Source: Bacteroidales bacterium
GTDB lineage: Bacteria > Bacteroidota > Bacteroidia > Bacteroidales > UBA932
Direction: 5' to 3'
Length of the DNA stretch: 64,000 nucleotides
Assembly (NCBI GenBank): GCA_017561885.1
Contig: JAFZBF010000040.1
Span: 104,686-168,685, forward strand
Shown here: positions 61,518 through 64,000 of the stretch, piece after piece
Position numbering within the stretch: the stretch's first letter is position 1
How the letters are laid out: each line of letters begins with the position of its first letter
The notes under the pieces: generated by a model
The model's input: the letters and a program-made list of their open reading frames with translations, nothing else
Databases searched by the model: none
Told to the model about the DNA's origin: nothing
Made by a program: the position numbers and the translations under genes

Positions 61518-61996
61518 TTGTAGTTGTACAGTCGGTAATAGAAGCGGATCATAATGATCAGCATCGCACCGATGAAGACAGTGAACCCCCAGATAGGCAT
61601 CTCTTCAGCCTTGCCGTAGGCGATGGCGAACATCCAGTAAGTCAAGTAGAACATAAGGCCCATCGTGCAGAGCTTGAGTTCGCGCATCAATTTCCAGCCG
61701 TTGGCGGCCATGTATTCCTTGCCACTTTCTGACAGCTTCTTCGGTGCATTTATCAACTTGGGAAATCTCTCGGCGACTGAGAGCACCACGAACATAAACA
61801 GAGCCATCAAGGGCATTGCGATAAGGTCGCTGGCCTTGCCGGTGCGGTCCACGGCGCCTGTGGCGTCGACGTGGATGGGCACTTCGGCTCCGTTGAGCTG
61901 GCCAATTTTCAGCAGCGGTATGAAGCAGCAAATCAGCAGCAGTATCGACAGCATTTCCATCGCGAAATGCGGCCAGTTGCGAATCTCAGTGTTCAT
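61514..61996 (-). CDS. DUF1648-domain membrane protein
   Basis: A 160-residue protein with four predicted membrane helices and the DUF1648-type loop LNGAEVPIHVDATGAVDRTGKASDLIAMP between helices 1 and 2. DUF1648 is best known from B. subtilis SdpI, an immunity and signalling protein, but function cannot be carried over. ATG 61996 overlaps the stop of the Arc-like gene (ATGA). The longer open frame upstream runs out of frame through that gene. Confidence 0.75.
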   Translation of the reverse strand: MNTEIRNWPHFAMEMLSILLLICCFIPLLKIGQLNGAEVPIHVDATGAVDRTGKASDLIAMPLMALFMFVVLSVAERFPKLINAPKKLSESGKEYMAANGWKLMRELKLCTMGLMFYLTYWMFAIAYGKAEEMPIWGFTVFIGAMLIIMIRFYYRLYNYN

Positions 61997-62151
61997 TTGC
62001 GTCCGCTCTTCTTGAGCGCCTCCTCGATTATCCACGAAATCTGCCCGTTGATACTGCGGAATTCGTCCTCGGCCCACTGTTCGAGTTTCTCCATAGTGGC
62101 CGAGTCGATCCGCAGCACAAAGCTTTTCGTGTCCTGTTTGTCCTTAGCCAT
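61993..62151 (-). CDS. Small Arc-like (ribbon-helix-helix) DNA-binding protein
   Basis: A 52-residue protein, MAKDKQDTKSFVLRID followed by SATMEKLEQWAEDEFRSING and QISWIIEEALKKSGRK. This is the ribbon-helix-helix pattern of Arc/MetJ-type regulators: strand KSFVLRID, helix A, turn RSING, helix B. Such short proteins bind DNA as dimers. It starts one base before the SPFH stop region ends and overlaps the DUF1648 start, so the three genes form one operon. It may control the operon itself. Confidence 0.75.
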   Translation of the reverse strand: MAKDKQDTKSFVLRIDSATMEKLEQWAEDEFRSINGQISWIIEEALKKSGRK

Positions 62152-62152
62152 T

Positions 62153-63121
62153 TTATTTGTGAAGGGTTCCGGTGTTCACAACGGGCTGAGCCTGCTCGTC
62201 ACCGCAGAGCACTACGAGCAAGTTGCTTACCATTGCAGCCTTCTTGTCGTCGTCGAGCTCGATGATTTCCTCGTCGGAGAGCTTGTCGAGAGCTATCTTG
62301 ACCATAGATACTGCGCCTTCGACGATCTTCTCCCTTGCGGCGATGATGGCCTCGGCCTGCTGGCGGCGGAGCATCACTGCTGCGATTTCGGGAGCGTATG
62401 CCAGGTAATTGATGCGGGCTTCCACAACGCTGATGCCGGCCATCGCGAGCCTCTGATTCAGCTTGTCGGCCAGCTGCTGGTTGATTTCCTCACCGCCTGC
62501 ACGGAGGGTGATGCCGTCTTTCTCGTCGCCGAGGGTGTCATAGGCATAGAGACCTGCAACCTGACGGAGTGCGGCGTCGCTCTGAACTTTAACGAACTCC
62601 TCGAAGGCGTTCATACGCTTTGCAACGACAAGGCTGGTGCTGTCAGCTGTATTGACGGCTCTGGTGTTGACGGCAAGAGACTGTGAATCGATCTCGAAGA
62701 GGGCCTTGTAGACATTCTCGAGTTTCCATACGATTACCATACCTATAAGTATAGGGTTACCGTTGCGGTCGTTTACCTTGATGGGCTCGGGATTGAGGTT
62801 GCGGGCACGCAGAGAGACTCTCTTCTTGGTGAACAGAGGGTTTACCCAGTGGTAACCGGTCTCGGCGTAGGTGCCGCGATATTTGCCGAAAAACAGGAAG
62901 GCGGCTGCCTCGTTGGGCTCGAGCTTGATGAAGCCGTTCCAGAAGAACATCGAGAGCAGGAAGAGAACGATGCCGAGAATCATCCATCCGGGCTGTATGT
63001 TTTCGTTGACGCCAGCGATTACCATATATGCGGGAAGGAATACTGTCATAGCCAGAGTGACGAAGAGCATTACAAATCCGTTTGCCCTTAAACCTTTGAA
63101 AGTGAATTCTTTATTTTCCAT
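62153..63121 (-). CDS. SPFH/band-7 domain membrane protein
   Basis: A 322-residue protein. Two membrane helices (about 15-37 and 45-63) precede an SPFH domain: [52 protein letters not shown], and [22 protein letters not shown], ending in a charged helix. SPFH proteins form membrane rings or microdomains. ATG 63121 gives [11 protein letters not shown]; the frame upstream crosses the promoter. A TATCTTTG element lies 30 bases before it. Confidence 0.88.
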   Translation of the reverse strand: MENKEFTFKGLRANGFVMLFVTLAMTVFLPAYMVIAGVNENIQPGWMILGIVLFLLSMFFWNGFIKLEPNEAAAFLFFGKYRGTYAETGYHWVNPLFTKKRVSLRARNLNPEPIKVNDRNGNPILIGMVIVWKLENVYKALFEIDSQSLAVNTRAVNTADSTSLVVAKRMNAFEEFVKVQSDAALRQVAGLYAYDTLGDEKDGITLRAGGEEINQQLADKLNQRLAMAGISVVEARINYLAYAPEIAAVMLRRQQAEAIIAAREKIVEGAVSMVKIALDKLSDEEIIELDDDKKAAMVSNLLVVLCGDEQAQPVVNTGTLHK

Positions 63122-63151
63122 AGCTAGTGTTTTGATATTATTTTGATATCG

Positions 63152-63159
63152 CAAAGATA
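63152..63159 (-). promoter_or_regulatory. -7 promoter element for the SPFH operon
   Basis: Minus-strand TATCTTTG; a minus-strand TTTG at 63179-63182 sits 19 bases upstream at the -33 place. Both elements fit the Bacteroidota consensus. Confidence 0.65.
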
Positions 63160-63243
63160 CTAACGTTTTTTTATTCTGCAAATTTTTTTTGATATCAGAT
63201 TGTTCATATGTTTAAAACATGTTTGTAATTGATTAAAAATTAC

Positions 63244-63251
63244 TATCTTTG
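63244..63251 (+). promoter_or_regulatory. -7 promoter element for rpsL
   Basis: TATCTTTG, with TTTG at 63222-63225 about 18 bases upstream. It leaves a leader of roughly 50 bases before the rpsL ATG. Confidence 0.65.
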
Positions 63252-63304
63252 CAGCCCCGCAAAGTAGCGGGAATTTAACATAAATACAAGAATAACAACT
63301 ATTT

Positions 63305-63688
63305 ATGCCGACAATTCAACAATTAGTTCGCAAAGGTCGCGAGGTTATTGAAGTCAAGAGCAAATCTCGCGCGCTCGATGCATGTCCTCAGAGACGCGGT
63401 GTGTGCGTACGTGTTTACACAACCACTCCCAAAAAGCCGAATTCAGCTATGAGAAAGGTTGCACGTGTACGTCTCACCAACCAGAAAGAGGTCAATGCAT
63501 ACATCCCGGGTGAGGGTCACAACCTTCAGGAACACAGCATCGTGCTGGTTCGTGGCGGTCGTGTGAAGGACCTTCCCGGCGTTCGTTACCACATCCTTAG
63601 GGGAGCTTTGGATACCGCAGGCGTAGATGGACGCACTCAGAGTCGTTCTCTCTACGGCGCAAAACGTCCGAAGAAATCTAAGAAGTAA
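63305..63688 (+). CDS. rpsL: 30S ribosomal protein S12
   Basis: A 127-residue S12. [19 protein letters not shown] and [14 protein letters not shown] are the conserved blocks around the decoding centre; the lysines changed in streptomycin resistance (in PKKPNS and RVKDLPG) are wild type. First gene of the str operon, with rpsG next. Confidence 0.97.
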   Translation: MPTIQQLVRKGREVIEVKSKSRALDACPQRRGVCVRVYTTTPKKPNSAMRKVARVRLTNQKEVNAYIPGEGHNLQEHSIVLVRGGRVKDLPGVRYHILRGALDTAGVDGRTQSRSLYGAKRPKKSKK

Positions 63689-63715
63689 TTTTTTAACAGT
63701 TAATTAATTGAAGAA

Positions 63716-64000
63716 ATGAGAAAATCGAAGCCTAAAAAGAGGATTCTACTTCCTGATCCCAAGTATCACGACGCTAACGTTACACGTTTCGTGAACAATC
63801 TTATGTTGCAGGGGAAGAAGAGTATCGCGTATTCTATTTTTTACGATGCCATTGATATGGTAGGCGAGAAGATGAAAGATTCTGAAAAGGCTCCTATCGA
63901 CGTCTGGAGAAAAGCTCTTGTAAACATCACACCGCAGGTCGAGGTTAAAAGCCGTCGCGTGGGTGGTGCGAACTTCCAGGTGCCGACAGAGGTTAGACCG
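63716..64000 (+). CDS. rpsG: 30S ribosomal protein S7, 3'-truncated by window edge
   Basis: The first 95 codons of S7: [17 protein letters not shown], then [15 protein letters not shown] and [18 protein letters not shown], which is the 16S rRNA-binding part. The gene runs out of the window. It starts 27 bases after rpsL, the usual order rpsL-rpsG. Confidence 0.96.
   Translation, partial: MRKSKPKKRILLPDPKYHDANVTRFVNNLMLQGKKSIAYSIFYDAIDMVGEKMKDSEKAPIDVWRKALVNITPQVEVKSRRVGGANFQVPTEVRP

Overview
The window is a piece of a Bacteroidales chromosome (phylum Bacteroidota). The evidence is the repeated TAnnTTTG promoter element, a UpxY-like NusG paralogue, a GH92 lipoprotein, a class II ribonucleotide reductase, and SPFH and OmpA proteins typical of gut Bacteroidales. 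I cannot name the genus. No tRNA, rRNA, CRISPR array or insertion sequence is visible.

Bases 1-31431, and on to 36129, are a surface polysaccharide (capsule or O-antigen) locus, all on the plus strand and mostly with overlapping or nearly touching genes. The first 23.8 kb are AT-rich; from about 24.0 kb the composition rises towards that of the GC-richer housekeeping region. In order it holds: amino-acid-ligase-like ATP-grasp proteins around a CapA-type phosphatase (1-4883); a LicD protein, a glycosyltransferase and a Wzy-like polymerase (4909-8066); a WbuB-like transferase, a PglC-like initiating transferase and a PglD-like acyltransferase (8251-10736); a small acyl-ACP module with two ACPs, two KAS III-like enzymes, two SDRs, a VOC protein and an FkbH-like enzyme (10757-16823); a CDP-polyol module with two LicDs, a TagD-oxidoreductase fusion, an IspD-like cytidylyltransferase, an FGGY kinase and an SDR (16823-22882); a lipoprotein of unknown role; the UDP-L-FucNAc enzymes FnlB, FnlC and FnlA (25104-28549); a GT2, a superoxide dismutase and a PglE-like aminotransferase; an AGCS transporter and an OmpA protein; and a FlaA1/PglF-like 4,6-dehydratase (34123-36129). 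Together these suggest a glycan started with a bacillosamine-like amino sugar, containing L-FucNAc, and carrying unusual acyl, aminoacyl and polyol-phosphate substituents. No Wzx flippase, Wza exporter or Wzc kinase is present, so the locus must continue upstream.

Bases 36126-47027 are on the minus strand: a UpxY-like antiterminator coupled to dnaE, a GH92 alpha-mannosidase lipoprotein, an orphan HigA-type antitoxin, a CPBP protease and RNase R. Between the protease and rnr lies a gene-free stretch of about 1 kb (43949-44984) with four related 65-67 bp palindromes arranged as two opposite pairs.

Bases 47128-64000 are housekeeping genes: gpmI, a GlsB-like protein, recO, rdgB, an S41 protease, aroB, an AroD-AroA fusion whose EPSP synthase half has lost key residues, nrdJ, ispE, rsgA, a polyprenyl synthase, a U32 peptidase, a small Arc-like/DUF1648/SPFH operon, and the start of the rpsL-rpsG operon.
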